A DNA stretch of 64,000 nucleotides, taken from positions 57,874 to 121,873 of the forward strand of contig NZ_JXDB01000005.1 in the NCBI RefSeq assembly GCF_001281265.1, in the 5' to 3' direction. The stretch comes from Apilactobacillus kunkeei DSM 12361 = ATCC 700308. Lineage in GTDB: Bacteria > Bacillota > Bacilli > Lactobacillales > Lactobacillaceae. The position numbers and the translations under genes were made by a program. Of this stretch, positions 56,177-63,318 are shown piece by piece. Numbering within the stretch: position 1 is the stretch's first letter; every line of letters begins with the position of its first letter. The notes under the pieces are model-generated. The model was not told where the DNA came from. It made no database searches and saw nothing but the letters and a program-made list of their open reading frames with translations.

Positions 56177-57379
56177 ATGTATAAACTAAAGTATTTATTG
56201 ATGAGTTTTGGGGTTGCGTTGATTGGATTTCTATGTATTTCTGTCACTTCTGTGAGGAGTAATGCCGTATCCAACAACGTTTACGATTTATCTGAATGGC
56301 AAGGTAACTTCACTGATAGTCAAGTGAAGACGTTGAAGAACGAAGTACCTTTCGTAATTCTTCGTGTTCAATTCGGTAGTGCCTACCATGATAAGACCTT
56401 TGCCCACAACGTTGCTTTAATGAAGAAGTATGGTGTTCCATACGGAGTATATTCATTTAGTCAGTACACCAGTCCTTCAGATGCAGCTAGCGAAGCAAAG
56501 ACATTATACAATCGTGCTCCAGAAGCTAGATTCTATGTTAACGATTATGAACAACAAACTGTTAAGTCAGGTGGAACTAATGCGGCTACCAAAGCATGGG
56601 TTGATGCCTTGAGACCACTAGTTGGTAATAGAAAGATTCTTTTCTACTCATACCAAAGTTTCATGACTTCTCATGCAGCTGAAGCCGTTAGTTCATATGA
56701 TGGTTATTGGTTAGCCGCTTATCAAACAAATGAACCACAAAGAGAACATGTTTTATGGCAATACACAGATCATTTCTATTCCCCAGCATTGAACCAATAT
56801 GTTGATGCTAGTGTGTTAACACAAAAAAATAGTTCTTGGTTTATTGATTCAACAAATAACAGTAACAATAACAAACCAAGTAAGCCAAAATCCAATGTGA
56901 AATACACAAAGGAAAACAAGACATTGACTGTGAAAACAGCGGCTAAGTATAACTTCTATAACCATGTTCCTGGAAACAACTACTTTAGTGAACTTCACAG
57001 AACCCACTACGGTCGTACATTCCATGGTAAGAATGTTACGGTAGATTTAAAGGCAACCGTAAATGGTCGTACTTATTATCGTGCATACGAAAATGGTAAG
57101 TTATTAGGTTGGATCAACCAAAATGGATTAGGTCCACACATTAGTTATTCTAAAGTTAACATGTATAAAAAAGTTAAATTAAATAGTAACTATACATTTT
57201 ACAACCATGTAACACAAAGTCATTTCGCTGATTTCAAGACAACTGGAACAGCAAAAGAGTTTGCTGGGAAAACTGTCCACATTACTGGTCGCGCAATTAA
57301 AGATGGTTGGAAGACTTATTACTACAAATGCTATTACGAAGGTAAGTTAATCGGCTGGATTTACCAACGTGGAATTTAG
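56177..57379 (+). CDS. Secreted GH25 lysozyme with two GW/SH3-like repeats
   Basis: A secreted muramidase of 400 residues. The signal peptide covers about residues 1-28. The GH25 domain (about 33-225) holds VYDLSEWQG, with Asp37 at the usual catalytic edge, and FYVNDYEQ with Asp123 and Glu125, then LWQYTDHF. A linker of Asn, Lys and Pro follows, then two repeats with YNFYNHVPGN and YTFYNHVTQ starts and GWI(N/Y)Q ends, similar to those in the GH73 protein at 38.6 kb. I start at ATG 56177 behind AAAGGATGAG; the open frame begins at TTG 56159. It cleaves the glycan strands of peptidoglycan. Confidence 0.9.
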   Translation: MYKLKYLLMSFGVALIGFLCISVTSVRSNAVSNNVYDLSEWQGNFTDSQVKTLKNEVPFVILRVQFGSAYHDKTFAHNVALMKKYGVPYGVYSFSQYTSPSDAASEAKTLYNRAPEARFYVNDYEQQTVKSGGTNAATKAWVDALRPLVGNRKILFYSYQSFMTSHAAEAVSSYDGYWLAAYQTNEPQREHVLWQYTDHFYSPALNQYVDASVLTQKNSSWFIDSTNNSNNNKPSKPKSNVKYTKENKTLTVKTAAKYNFYNHVPGNNYFSELHRTHYGRTFHGKNVTVDLKATVNGRTYYRAYENGKLLGWINQNGLGPHISYSKVNMYKKVKLNSNYTFYNHVTQSHFADFKTTGTAKEFAGKTVHITGRAIKDGWKTYYYKCYYEGKLIGWIYQRGI

Positions 57380-57384
57380 TAAAT

Positions 57385-57419
57385 AAAAAGACATTGTTTA
57401 GACACGATGTCTTTTTTTT
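57385..57419 (+). terminator. Rho-independent terminator after the lysozyme gene
   Basis: AGACATTGT pairs with ACGATGTCT (one G-T) around TTAGAC, followed by eight T. Confidence 0.88.
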
Positions 57420-57471
57420 GCAGAAAATTTGATAAAAAATTTAAACTTTTTCATTAGAAAAATGTCTAAAA

Positions 57472-57490
57472 AATAATGATAATCATTATT
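57472..57490 (+). promoter_or_regulatory. Fur-type operator palindrome
   Basis: AATAATGATAATCATTATT is a perfect 9-1-9 inverted repeat. It matches the classical 19-base Fur box GATAATGATAATCATTATC at 17 positions; only the two end bases differ. A TATAAT (57516-57521) lies 26 bases downstream. Fur-family proteins (Fur, PerR, Zur) share this architecture, so the metal cannot be told. The next gene is the CAP-like protein at 57661; other bases between 57420 and 57660 are AT-rich, with a short TCTTAA/TTAAGA inverted repeat at 57613-57631. Confidence 0.6.
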
Positions 57491-57660
57491 AAACTGTTAT
57501 CTGTGCGAATGTTTATATAATAAATGTATAAAAAATACTAATTTGCTTAATAAAAAATTAACCATCTTACATCTTTCTTAATCTTATGAAACATTATATA
57601 ATTTGTTAGTAATCTTAAGAAAAAATTAAGAAATGAAGAGAGGATAGGAAAATTTTACCA

Positions 57661-58545
57661 CTGAGAAAACTTTTAAAAATGGTGATGATTGTAGGAATTA
57701 TTTCATCAGAACTAATAATGACAAATGTAACACATGCTAATGCATCAAGCGATACACAGGTTAGCTTAAAGAAAGATGCTAAATTATACGACACACAAAA
57801 AATTAAAAAGATTAAAACTAAATCCGCTAAAAAATATTTCGGAAAAGAATCACTATACGAAAAGAAATCTGCTAAAGTTAAGAAGACTACATATAAACTT
57901 GTCCAAAGCGCGAATGGAACAAAATCAGGCTGGATGAAATCCTCCGATTTATATGTTGTGAAGAGAAAGATTACTACCAAATCTAAATATACACTTACAC
58001 CACGTATAAATGATTCATCTGATTTGGATAGTCGACAATTAACTCAACTATCCGACAGTCAAATTAAGTCACGAATCAGGGCTAAGTTCATTAACTTTGT
58101 TCAAGGACAAAGAAAAAAGACTGATAATGGATCATGGATTTCTAGCAATGGATTAAACAAGGTGGCTCAAGAAAGAGCCAACTATGTCGATCCAACAATG
58201 GGGGAAGCATCTCACTACACTACTAGAGATGGAAAACGCCATCGTCAAGAAGCTGCTATCTTAGATGGACAAAGAATGAAGATAGTTAAGAATCAAAATG
58301 ACATCTATGAATCTAATGGTTACGCCACCTTAGACAAGAACTACTACCACATAACAGATTACGTTAATTATTTTAACGAAATGATTACTGACGACGGTGC
58401 ATCTGGTGATAGCCACAAGACGCAACTATTAGGTAATGAAGGAAATGGCCTAAGATACTACGGAATTGGTCTAAGAGTGATTAGAACTAATTACACCGTT
58501 CAAGTAAACATTGTTATCTTATCAGCTGATACTAAGTACAGATAA
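57661..58545 (+). CDS. Secreted SH3-like/CAP-like domain protein, probably starting at CTG
   Basis: A secreted protein of 294 residues. An SH3/SLAP-like stretch (about residues 32-105, VSLKKDAKLYDT...GWMKSSDLYVVK) is followed by a CAP-like (SCP/PR-1) domain from about 125 (INFVQGQRKK...LNKVAQERANYV...SHYTTRDGKRH...YGIGLRV). The first ATG (57679) is 28 bases from the ribosome-binding site and lacks a basic n-region. CTG 57661 lies 10 bases after AGGAA and gives a normal signal peptide (MRKLLKMVMIVGI..., cut near HANA), so I take CTG. A Fur-type palindrome lies 171 bases upstream. The role is unknown. Confidence 0.65.
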   Translation: MRKLLKMVMIVGIISSELIMTNVTHANASSDTQVSLKKDAKLYDTQKIKKIKTKSAKKYFGKESLYEKKSAKVKKTTYKLVQSANGTKSGWMKSSDLYVVKRKITTKSKYTLTPRINDSSDLDSRQLTQLSDSQIKSRIRAKFINFVQGQRKKTDNGSWISSNGLNKVAQERANYVDPTMGEASHYTTRDGKRHRQEAAILDGQRMKIVKNQNDIYESNGYATLDKNYYHITDYVNYFNEMITDDGASGDSHKTQLLGNEGNGLRYYGIGLRVIRTNYTVQVNIVILSADTKYR

Positions 58546-58570
58546 AAAGGAGCTCAAAGAGCTCCTTTTT
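58544..58570. terminator. Bidirectional terminator between the CAP-like gene and serA
   Basis: AAAAGGAGCTC pairs with GAGCTCCTTTT around AAA. It serves the convergent CAP-like and serCA transcripts. Confidence 0.92.
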
Positions 58571-59726
58571 ATTTTCTTTTGATAACGCGAACTCGAATGA
58601 CTTCATTAATGGATTGTAAATCATTTAATAGTTTATTGGTTGGTTCGTCGCAAAAATCAACCATAGTATAGGCCATTTCATCTTTAGCGCCGTTACTCAT
58701 TTGGTTAATGTTAAAGTTATTTTCAGCAGCTCTAGTGGCGATTTGACCAACCATGTTTGGGATATTCTTATGAATCAAAGTGATTCGATAAGGTGAGTGC
58801 ATTGAAACATTCATGTTTGGTAGATTCAATGATTGTGATAGGTTACCAGTTTCTAGATAACGCTGGATGATCTTGGCCCCTCTGACAGCACCGTTTCCTT
58901 CGGCTTCGACAGTTGATCCACCAATGTGTGGGGTGATGACAACGTCTTCGCGGTTCATTAAGACGTCATCACCAAAGTCAGTAATGTATGAAGCAATCTT
59001 TCCCTCGTCCAAAGCATCAACGACTGCTTGGTTATTGACGATGCCTAGACGAGCGTAGTTTAGGATGCTTATGCCAGGTTTCATTTGCTTGATTGTGTTT
59101 GCGTCGATTAGGTCAGTAGTTTCATCGTTCTTAGGTACGTGTACTGTTACAATATCGGCATCTTTAATTGCGTCTTCTAGGGTGTTAGCACGTGTGATAT
59201 CACTTTCGATGCGCCATGCAGCGTCTGATGATAGGTAGGGGTCATATCCGACAACATCCATGCCTAAGTCGTTGGCGGCGTTGGCAACCAGTGAACCGAC
59301 ATGACCTAAACCAATCACGGCTAATGTTTTATCTCTGATTTCGGTTCCTTTGAAACGCGGATCAATCTTCTTCATTTTTGAAATGTCAGCGTGTAAATTA
59401 TTGGCTGAGAAGTTTGCTACGGGGAAGAGGTGACGGACAGAAGCGATGATCATTGATAAGACAACTTCCTTAACGGCATTGGCGTTACTTCCAGGAGTGT
59501 TGAAGGCGGCGATGCCTAATTCAGATAATCGATCGATGGGAAGGTTATTAAAACCAGCACCGGCTCTGACAATCACCTTTAGGTTTTCAGGGAAGTCAGC
59601 GTCTAACATGTTGGCAGAGCGAATTAGGTATGCGTCTGGATTGTCGCTTTGGTTAATCTGGTATTTGTCACTGAATTTATCTAAACCATCCTGTGAGATT
59701 GCATTAAAAGTTTTAACGTTATACAT
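58569..59726 (-). CDS. serA: D-3-phosphoglycerate dehydrogenase with ACT domain
   Basis: SerA oxidises 3-phosphoglycerate to 3-phosphohydroxypyruvate, the first step of serine synthesis. The 385-residue protein shows RAGAGFNNLP, NTPGSNANAVKE, the NAD loop VIGLGHVGSLVANAA, HVPKNDETTDLI, and the catalytic His in TPHIGGSTVEAE. The last 75 residues form a short ACT-like domain (HKNIPNMVGQIATRAAENNFNINQM), probably for serine feedback. It starts at ATG 59726, five bases after serC, on the minus strand. Confidence 0.93.
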   Translation of the reverse strand: MYNVKTFNAISQDGLDKFSDKYQINQSDNPDAYLIRSANMLDADFPENLKVIVRAGAGFNNLPIDRLSELGIAAFNTPGSNANAVKEVVLSMIIASVRHLFPVANFSANNLHADISKMKKIDPRFKGTEIRDKTLAVIGLGHVGSLVANAANDLGMDVVGYDPYLSSDAAWRIESDITRANTLEDAIKDADIVTVHVPKNDETTDLIDANTIKQMKPGISILNYARLGIVNNQAVVDALDEGKIASYITDFGDDVLMNREDVVITPHIGGSTVEAEGNGAVRGAKIIQRYLETGNLSQSLNLPNMNVSMHSPYRITLIHKNIPNMVGQIATRAAENNFNINQMSNGAKDEMAYTMVDFCDEPTNKLLNDLQSINEVIRVRVIKRK

Positions 59727-59731
59727 AATTA

Positions 59732-60802
59732 TTACCCCCGAGTTTGTTCGAATTTAGTTAGGACATCAATTAGTTTTTCAACACCTTCGAGCGGCATTGC
59801 GTTGTATAGGCTAGCACGAAGTCCACCGATACTTCTGTGCCCCTTTAGACTGAAAAGGTCGTTGTCGGCCGCAAAGTCGACGAATTGTGCGTCTAAGTCA
59901 TCGTCATTGGTAGTGAAGACGATGTTGGTGTATGAGCGTTCATCTTTTTTGACGTTGTTATGGAATAGTTTTGATTGATCAAGATAGTCGTATAGCATAC
60001 TGCTTTTTTTAATATCGCGTTTTTCCATTTCAGCAATTCCACCGTTGTCCAATAACCATTGGGTGGTTAGTTTCGCAGCATAGATAGGGAAGACTGGTGG
60101 AGTGTTGAACATTGAATTCTTCTTGGTATATGCTTCGTAGTTTAGAATCGTTGGAATATGTTTGCCTGGATTAATTAGGTCGTCTCTTACGATAACGATG
60201 GTTAGACCAGCTGGAGCCAAGTTCTTTTGTGCACCCGCAAAGATAAGGCCAAAGTCGTTTACATCATATTTTTCAACCATGAAGTTGGATGACATGTCAC
60301 CAACTAATGGAATATCTTTGACATTTGGTAAATGATCGGGATGATATGTAGAGCCTTCAATCGTGTTGTTGACGGTTACATGCAAGTAATCATAAAGTTT
60401 CTCTTCAAAATTATTGCTTGGATATGGAAGTTGATCATCATCTTTGATGACATCGATTCCATAACCTAGTTGTTCTGCTTCTTGATAGGCCTTCTTGTTC
60501 CAATGGCCACTGTCTAGAAAGGCAATATTTTCTCTGTGGTTAGCTAAGTTCAACGGAACAGCGGCAAACTGACCAGTCCCACCTCCTTGGTAGAAAAGAA
60601 TATGATAGTTATCAGGAACATGCATTAGTTCCTTGATGTTTTGCTTAGCATCATTTAATACATTTTCAAACAGGGTGCTACGGTGTGAAATCTCTAAAAT
60701 ACTCATGCCACTATCTTCAAACGATGGCAATTCACGTTGGATTTGCTCAATAACTGGTTTCGGCATTACTGCAGGACCAGCTGAAAAATTATATACAGTC
60801 AC
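59732..60802 (-). CDS. serC: Phosphoserine aminotransferase
   Basis: SerC transfers the amino group from glutamate to 3-phosphohydroxypyruvate. The 356-residue protein has YNFSAGPAVMPKPV, ISHRS, FYQGGGTGQFAAVP and the PLP-lysine region FAGAQKNLAPAGLT. I start at GTG 60802 (MTVYNFSAGP) behind GGGAG; the open frame continues to TTG 60817. serA follows in the same operon; serB is absent. A long leader with terminator and antiterminator precedes it. Confidence 0.95.
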   Translation of the reverse strand: MTVYNFSAGPAVMPKPVIEQIQRELPSFEDSGMSILEISHRSTLFENVLNDAKQNIKELMHVPDNYHILFYQGGGTGQFAAVPLNLANHRENIAFLDSGHWNKKAYQEAEQLGYGIDVIKDDDQLPYPSNNFEEKLYDYLHVTVNNTIEGSTYHPDHLPNVKDIPLVGDMSSNFMVEKYDVNDFGLIFAGAQKNLAPAGLTIVIVRDDLINPGKHIPTILNYEAYTKKNSMFNTPPVFPIYAAKLTTQWLLDNGGIAEMEKRDIKKSSMLYDYLDQSKLFHNNVKKDERSYTNIVFTTNDDDLDAQFVDFAADNDLFSLKGHRSIGGLRASLYNAMPLEGVEKLIDVLTKFEQTRG

Positions 60803-60833
60803 AATTATCACTCCCAAAAATAGATTAAACGAA

Positions 60834-61037
60834 ATAAAAAAGCCCCACAGAGACAGTTCTGTGGGGCCACTATTACAAGTGTATTGTCTTTATGGCCCCA
60901 CAAAATGTTAACCATCTATGCAGGGCACAAGTTTCGTATAAATAGGCCTACATAAATGTATGTGTAGACCAGGAAGAGACAATTAAATTATTAATATTTG
61001 CATTTCTTAACATTTTAATTACCTCCTCCTTTAATTT
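60834..61037 (-). promoter_or_regulatory. serC-serA attenuator: leader ORF, antiterminator and terminator
   Basis: On the minus strand a terminator GCCCCACAGA/TCTGTGGGGC (60842-60851 with 60858-60867, 10 bp) is followed by a T-run, ending about 32 bases before serC. An alternative hairpin pairs 60860-60869 with 60893-60902 (10 bp, TGTGGGGCCA/TGGCCCCACA, plus inner ACAA/TTGT) and uses the same bases, so the two exclude each other. Upstream is a translated leader ORF (next entry), partly folded with its own stop region (60945-60951 with 60964-60970). No T-box core is present. I infer serine-responsive attenuation; how leader translation selects the fold is unresolved. Confidence 0.8.
60948..61013 (-). 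CDS. serCA leader peptide (21 residues, Ser-Ser-Trp-Ser)
   Basis: ATG 61013 to TAG 60948 encodes 21 residues on the minus strand. AGGAGGAGGT (61021-61030) lies 7 bases before it, among the strongest ribosome-binding sites in the window. The peptide includes V-S-S-W-S-T; serine codons TCT, TCC and TCT fall at 60975-60977, 60972-60974 and 60966-60968. They overlap the 5' arm of the hairpin 60945-60970. With a promoter at its front and an attenuator behind, it looks like a regulatory leader rather than a functional protein. Confidence 0.75.
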   Translation of the reverse strand: MLRNANINNLIVSSWSTHTFM

Positions 61038-61043
61038 AACCAA

Positions 61044-61071
61044 ATTCTAACATACATATAATAACTTGCAA
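61044..61071 (-). promoter_or_regulatory. serCA promoter
   Basis: On the minus strand TTGCAA (61066-61071) is 16 bases from TAGAAT (61044-61049), with TGT extending the -10. Transcription would start near 61037, only a few bases before the leader ribosome-binding site. Confidence 0.65.
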
Positions 61072-61081
61072 ACAAAAATGT

Positions 61082-61087
61082 TATAAT
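61082..61087 (+). promoter_or_regulatory. Extended -10 for the histidine-phosphatase gene
   Basis: TGTTATAAT (61079-61087) is a perfect extended -10 about 42 bases before TTG 61129. The promoter is divergent from that of serCA and overlaps its upstream region. Confidence 0.55.
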
Positions 61088-61128
61088 AAATCAAAATCTA
61101 CGTGTTTCATCGAAAGGAGAGTTTGATT

Positions 61129-61740
61129 TTGACTGAGTTTTATTTTGTTCGCCACGGTAAAACATTCGCCAATCAACAGGGGTTAAAGCAGGGGACGATT
61201 AATTCTGAAATTACATATTTATCTGATATAGGAAAGCAACAGGCACATTATTTGCATGATCATTTTGATATTAGTTTTGCTGATAAAATTTATGTTAGTC
61301 CACTTCAAAGAACTTTGGATACAGCGGATTACTTAAATGCTGGTGTGGACTTACCAATTGAAAAAGACGAACGTTTGCTAGAAATTTCATATGGTAAGTG
61401 GGATGGTCAATCTAATGCAGAATTGATGAAGACATATCCTGAAGTGTTTGATGATGAGTTAAAAGATGTATTACCAAGTTATGCTGTTCTCGCTGATGGG
61501 GAAACTTTTGAAGACGTTACCAGTCGGGTGAGTGAATTTATGGAAGAAATTGCTCATAAAAATCCTAACGGGAAATTTGTGGTGATTTCACATGGTTTCA
61601 CCGTAAAGGCAGCCATGATAGTAGCATTAAAACAGCAAAATGATCCGATGTCAGTAATTGAACCAGACAATACATCGGTGACTAAGATTAGATTGAAAAA
61701 TAATCAATATTATGTGGATTACTTTAATCGATTGTATTAA
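61129..61740 (+). CDS. Histidine-phosphatase-family enzyme (phosphoglycerate-mutase-like)
   Basis: A 203-residue protein of the histidine phosphatase superfamily: FVRHGKTFANQQG carries the phospho-accepting His, VSPLQRTLDTADYL the second Arg, and FVVISHGFTVKAAM the second His. A glutamate acts in the LLEISYGKWDGQ loop. The 203-residue length fits cofactor-dependent phosphatases rather than glycolytic mutases. I start at TTG 61129 behind AAAGGAGA. It faces serCA with overlapping promoters, so it could supply the missing phosphoserine phosphatase, as iPSP-type enzymes do. This is inference. Confidence 0.85.
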   Translation: MTEFYFVRHGKTFANQQGLKQGTINSEITYLSDIGKQQAHYLHDHFDISFADKIYVSPLQRTLDTADYLNAGVDLPIEKDERLLEISYGKWDGQSNAELMKTYPEVFDDELKDVLPSYAVLADGETFEDVTSRVSEFMEEIAHKNPNGKFVVISHGFTVKAAMIVALKQQNDPMSVIEPDNTSVTKIRLKNNQYYVDYFNRLY

Positions 61741-61741
61741 A

Positions 61742-61767
61742 AAAAGAGACATTATTGGCTCTTTTTA
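61742..61767 (+). terminator. Terminator after the histidine-phosphatase gene
   Basis: AAAAGAG pairs with CTCTTTT around a ten-base loop, with T following. Weak but well placed. Confidence 0.6.
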
Positions 61768-61768
61768 T

Positions 61769-62111
61769 TCAAACATTTATTGTAATCTGAATTGCTAATA
61801 TAATTGTGGAAAGTGATACGATAATTGTCTCATTAAATGGGAACTGACTTGCTAGTCCGATTATAAAGACTTCTATCAGTAAGATGGTGAAAGAAGCTAA
61901 TAATAGCTTCTTCTTATTGGCTGAAATAAAAGTAAAAATAATCTGAAATAAGTTGATAAATGTAATCAGCACTCCTAACAAAATGGTGTGCTGATTGGTG
62001 TTATCCCCAATAATTAATGGTAAAGCTATGTATGTAAATGTGAATAGGTTAATAAATGATCCGATGAGTTGAAACCCACCTGCAACAACATCTTTACGAA
62101 TCTTTTTTCAC
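61769..62111 (-). pseudogene. Small membrane protein, apparently frameshifted at its N-terminus
   Basis: The called frame begins at TTG 61981 (70 residues, two or three helices), but it stays open up to a TGA at about 62108. The upstream codons encode a convincing sequence (KDVVAGGFQLIGSFINLF, then TYIALPLIIGDN). The start-like GTG 62111 is in a different frame: a run of six A (62103-62108, T on the plus strand) separates them, and five A would join GTG AAA AAG into a 113-residue protein with four helices. Either the gene is broken, starts at ATT 62101 behind AGAAGGAA, or the base count is wrong. No family is recognised. Confidence 0.5.
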
Positions 62112-62191
62112 TTCCTTCTATTAATATCAGTCATCATAAAACTACCAAAAATTTTAACATTCAAAAATTAAAAAAAAGAAAGAATTTAACT

Positions 62192-62725
62192 ATGAAAAAT
62201 TCTGATTTATTACTGATTGAACCAAAAAAAGATGATTTTTCTAACTTAATTGCTAATACAACTGCGATTAAACATTACTATTCACATGTGGCAATCGTGT
62301 ATGTTGATCATGGAAACGCTTATGTGATTCATGCTGTTCATAATCGCGGAGTACTTAAACAGAGTTTGGACGAATTTTTATCCAATCGAGAAAATCAAAG
62401 AATCGACTTGTATCGAGTTACTAAAGATATTGATAGTGATGTAGTAATTAATCGTGCTAAAAAGGTGATTGGAAAGCCTTATAATAATCTTTTTTTAAAT
62501 CACTATGATAGTTTTTACTGTTCACAAATAGTTACATATGATTTTGAACTAGAGAATGTTTTTCACTTAACCCCATTACGTTTTGGTCAAAATGGTGAAA
62601 TCGATGCTAAGTGGGTTAATTATTATCAAGAGTACGACAGAAATGTGCCAATTGATGAAATCGGAAGTAGTCCGAATTCATTGGTGGAGTCTAACATGAT
62701 TAGGTTGATTAAACATATCCAATAA
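62192..62725 (+). CDS. YiiX/YebB-like (peptidase C92, permuted NlpC/P60) hydrolase
   Basis: A 177-residue protein of the permuted papain-fold family. It shows the His region YYSHVAIVYVDHG, VIHAVHNRGV, IGKPYNNLF and the Cys region FYCSQIVTYDFE, and it ends with IGSSPNSLVESNMI, as in YiiX relatives. Members hydrolyse amides or esters in lipid or wall contexts; no signal peptide is present, so it seems cytosolic. I start at ATG 62192; the frame runs upstream to 62069, across the opposite gene, without a fitting site. AAAGAAAGAA is a weak ribosome-binding site. Confidence 0.8.
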   Translation: MKNSDLLLIEPKKDDFSNLIANTTAIKHYYSHVAIVYVDHGNAYVIHAVHNRGVLKQSLDEFLSNRENQRIDLYRVTKDIDSDVVINRAKKVIGKPYNNLFLNHYDSFYCSQIVTYDFELENVFHLTPLRFGQNGEIDAKWVNYYQEYDRNVPIDEIGSSPNSLVESNMIRLIKHIQ

Positions 62726-62752
62726 AAAAGAAGCCATTACGGCTTCTTTTTT
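62724..62752. terminator. Bidirectional terminator after the C92 hydrolase gene
   Basis: AAAAAAGAAGCC and GGCTTCTTTTTT form a perfect stem around ATTAC. Confidence 0.93.
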
Positions 62753-63212
62753 ATAGTTTTGGAAAATCTTTCATATCAAATAGTTGATGCTCACGGATTG
62801 TATTGTAGGTTTCACTATACCAAGCTCTTTCCATGTGGGCTTCTTTAATTTCCGGGAAATTATTTAGTAACGTTTGATTAGATTCCTCGACATTATCATT
62901 TTCATAGAAGAAAAAATCGACCATCCAATCATAGATGCACCCGGGGATGATGTCATAGATTTTAAATGCTGCCTTTTTATATTCTTTATCGCTAATCTCT
63001 TCATACTTACCATCAGAGACTTTTTTGTAAACCGTTTGGAAGTCGTCAGTGTCTAATTCTTCTTTTGAATCCTTGATATCATAGGCATAATATAATTCAA
63101 AATGTTCCTCTAAATCATTTATTAGGGTATCAGTAAGATCTCCGTTGTAGAAGACAAGATAAGAAAGGTATTCCTTGTAGGAACTTGGTTTGATTTCTTC
63201 ATCATTTGGCAT
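62751..63212 (-). CDS. Hypothetical acidic protein (153 residues)
   Basis: I do not recognise this family. The product is soluble, strongly acidic and rich in Tyr, Glu and Asp (KEYLSYLVFYNGDLTDTLI, then ISDKEYKKAAFKIYDIIPG). I start at ATG 63212 (MPNDEEIKPSS), 9 bases after GAGGAG; the ATG at 63221 touches that site. Reading upstream in frame crosses the divergent promoter region. It is convergent with the C92 hydrolase gene. Confidence 0.65.
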   Translation of the reverse strand: MPNDEEIKPSSYKEYLSYLVFYNGDLTDTLINDLEEHFELYYAYDIKDSKEELDTDDFQTVYKKVSDGKYEEISDKEYKKAAFKIYDIIPGCIYDWMVDFFFYENDNVEESNQTLLNNFPEIKEAHMERAWYSETYNTIREHQLFDMKDFPKL

Positions 63213-63318
63213 GGCAGGCATCTCCTCATAAAAATAATAAACATATGATAATAAAATAATATGTTTATAATAATTTGTGGTATAATTAGTTGAATTTTGA
63301 GGAGAGGGAGATATAAAT

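Noticed and set aside
58867..59757. Plus-strand frames of 63 and 103 codons across serA
   Set aside because: Both are antisense to conserved NAD-binding and catalytic motifs of SerA, without ribosome-binding sites.
60803..61040. T-box riboswitch for serCA
   Set aside because: The 14-base T-box core found before asnS is absent; a translated leader ORF and a different antiterminator are present instead.
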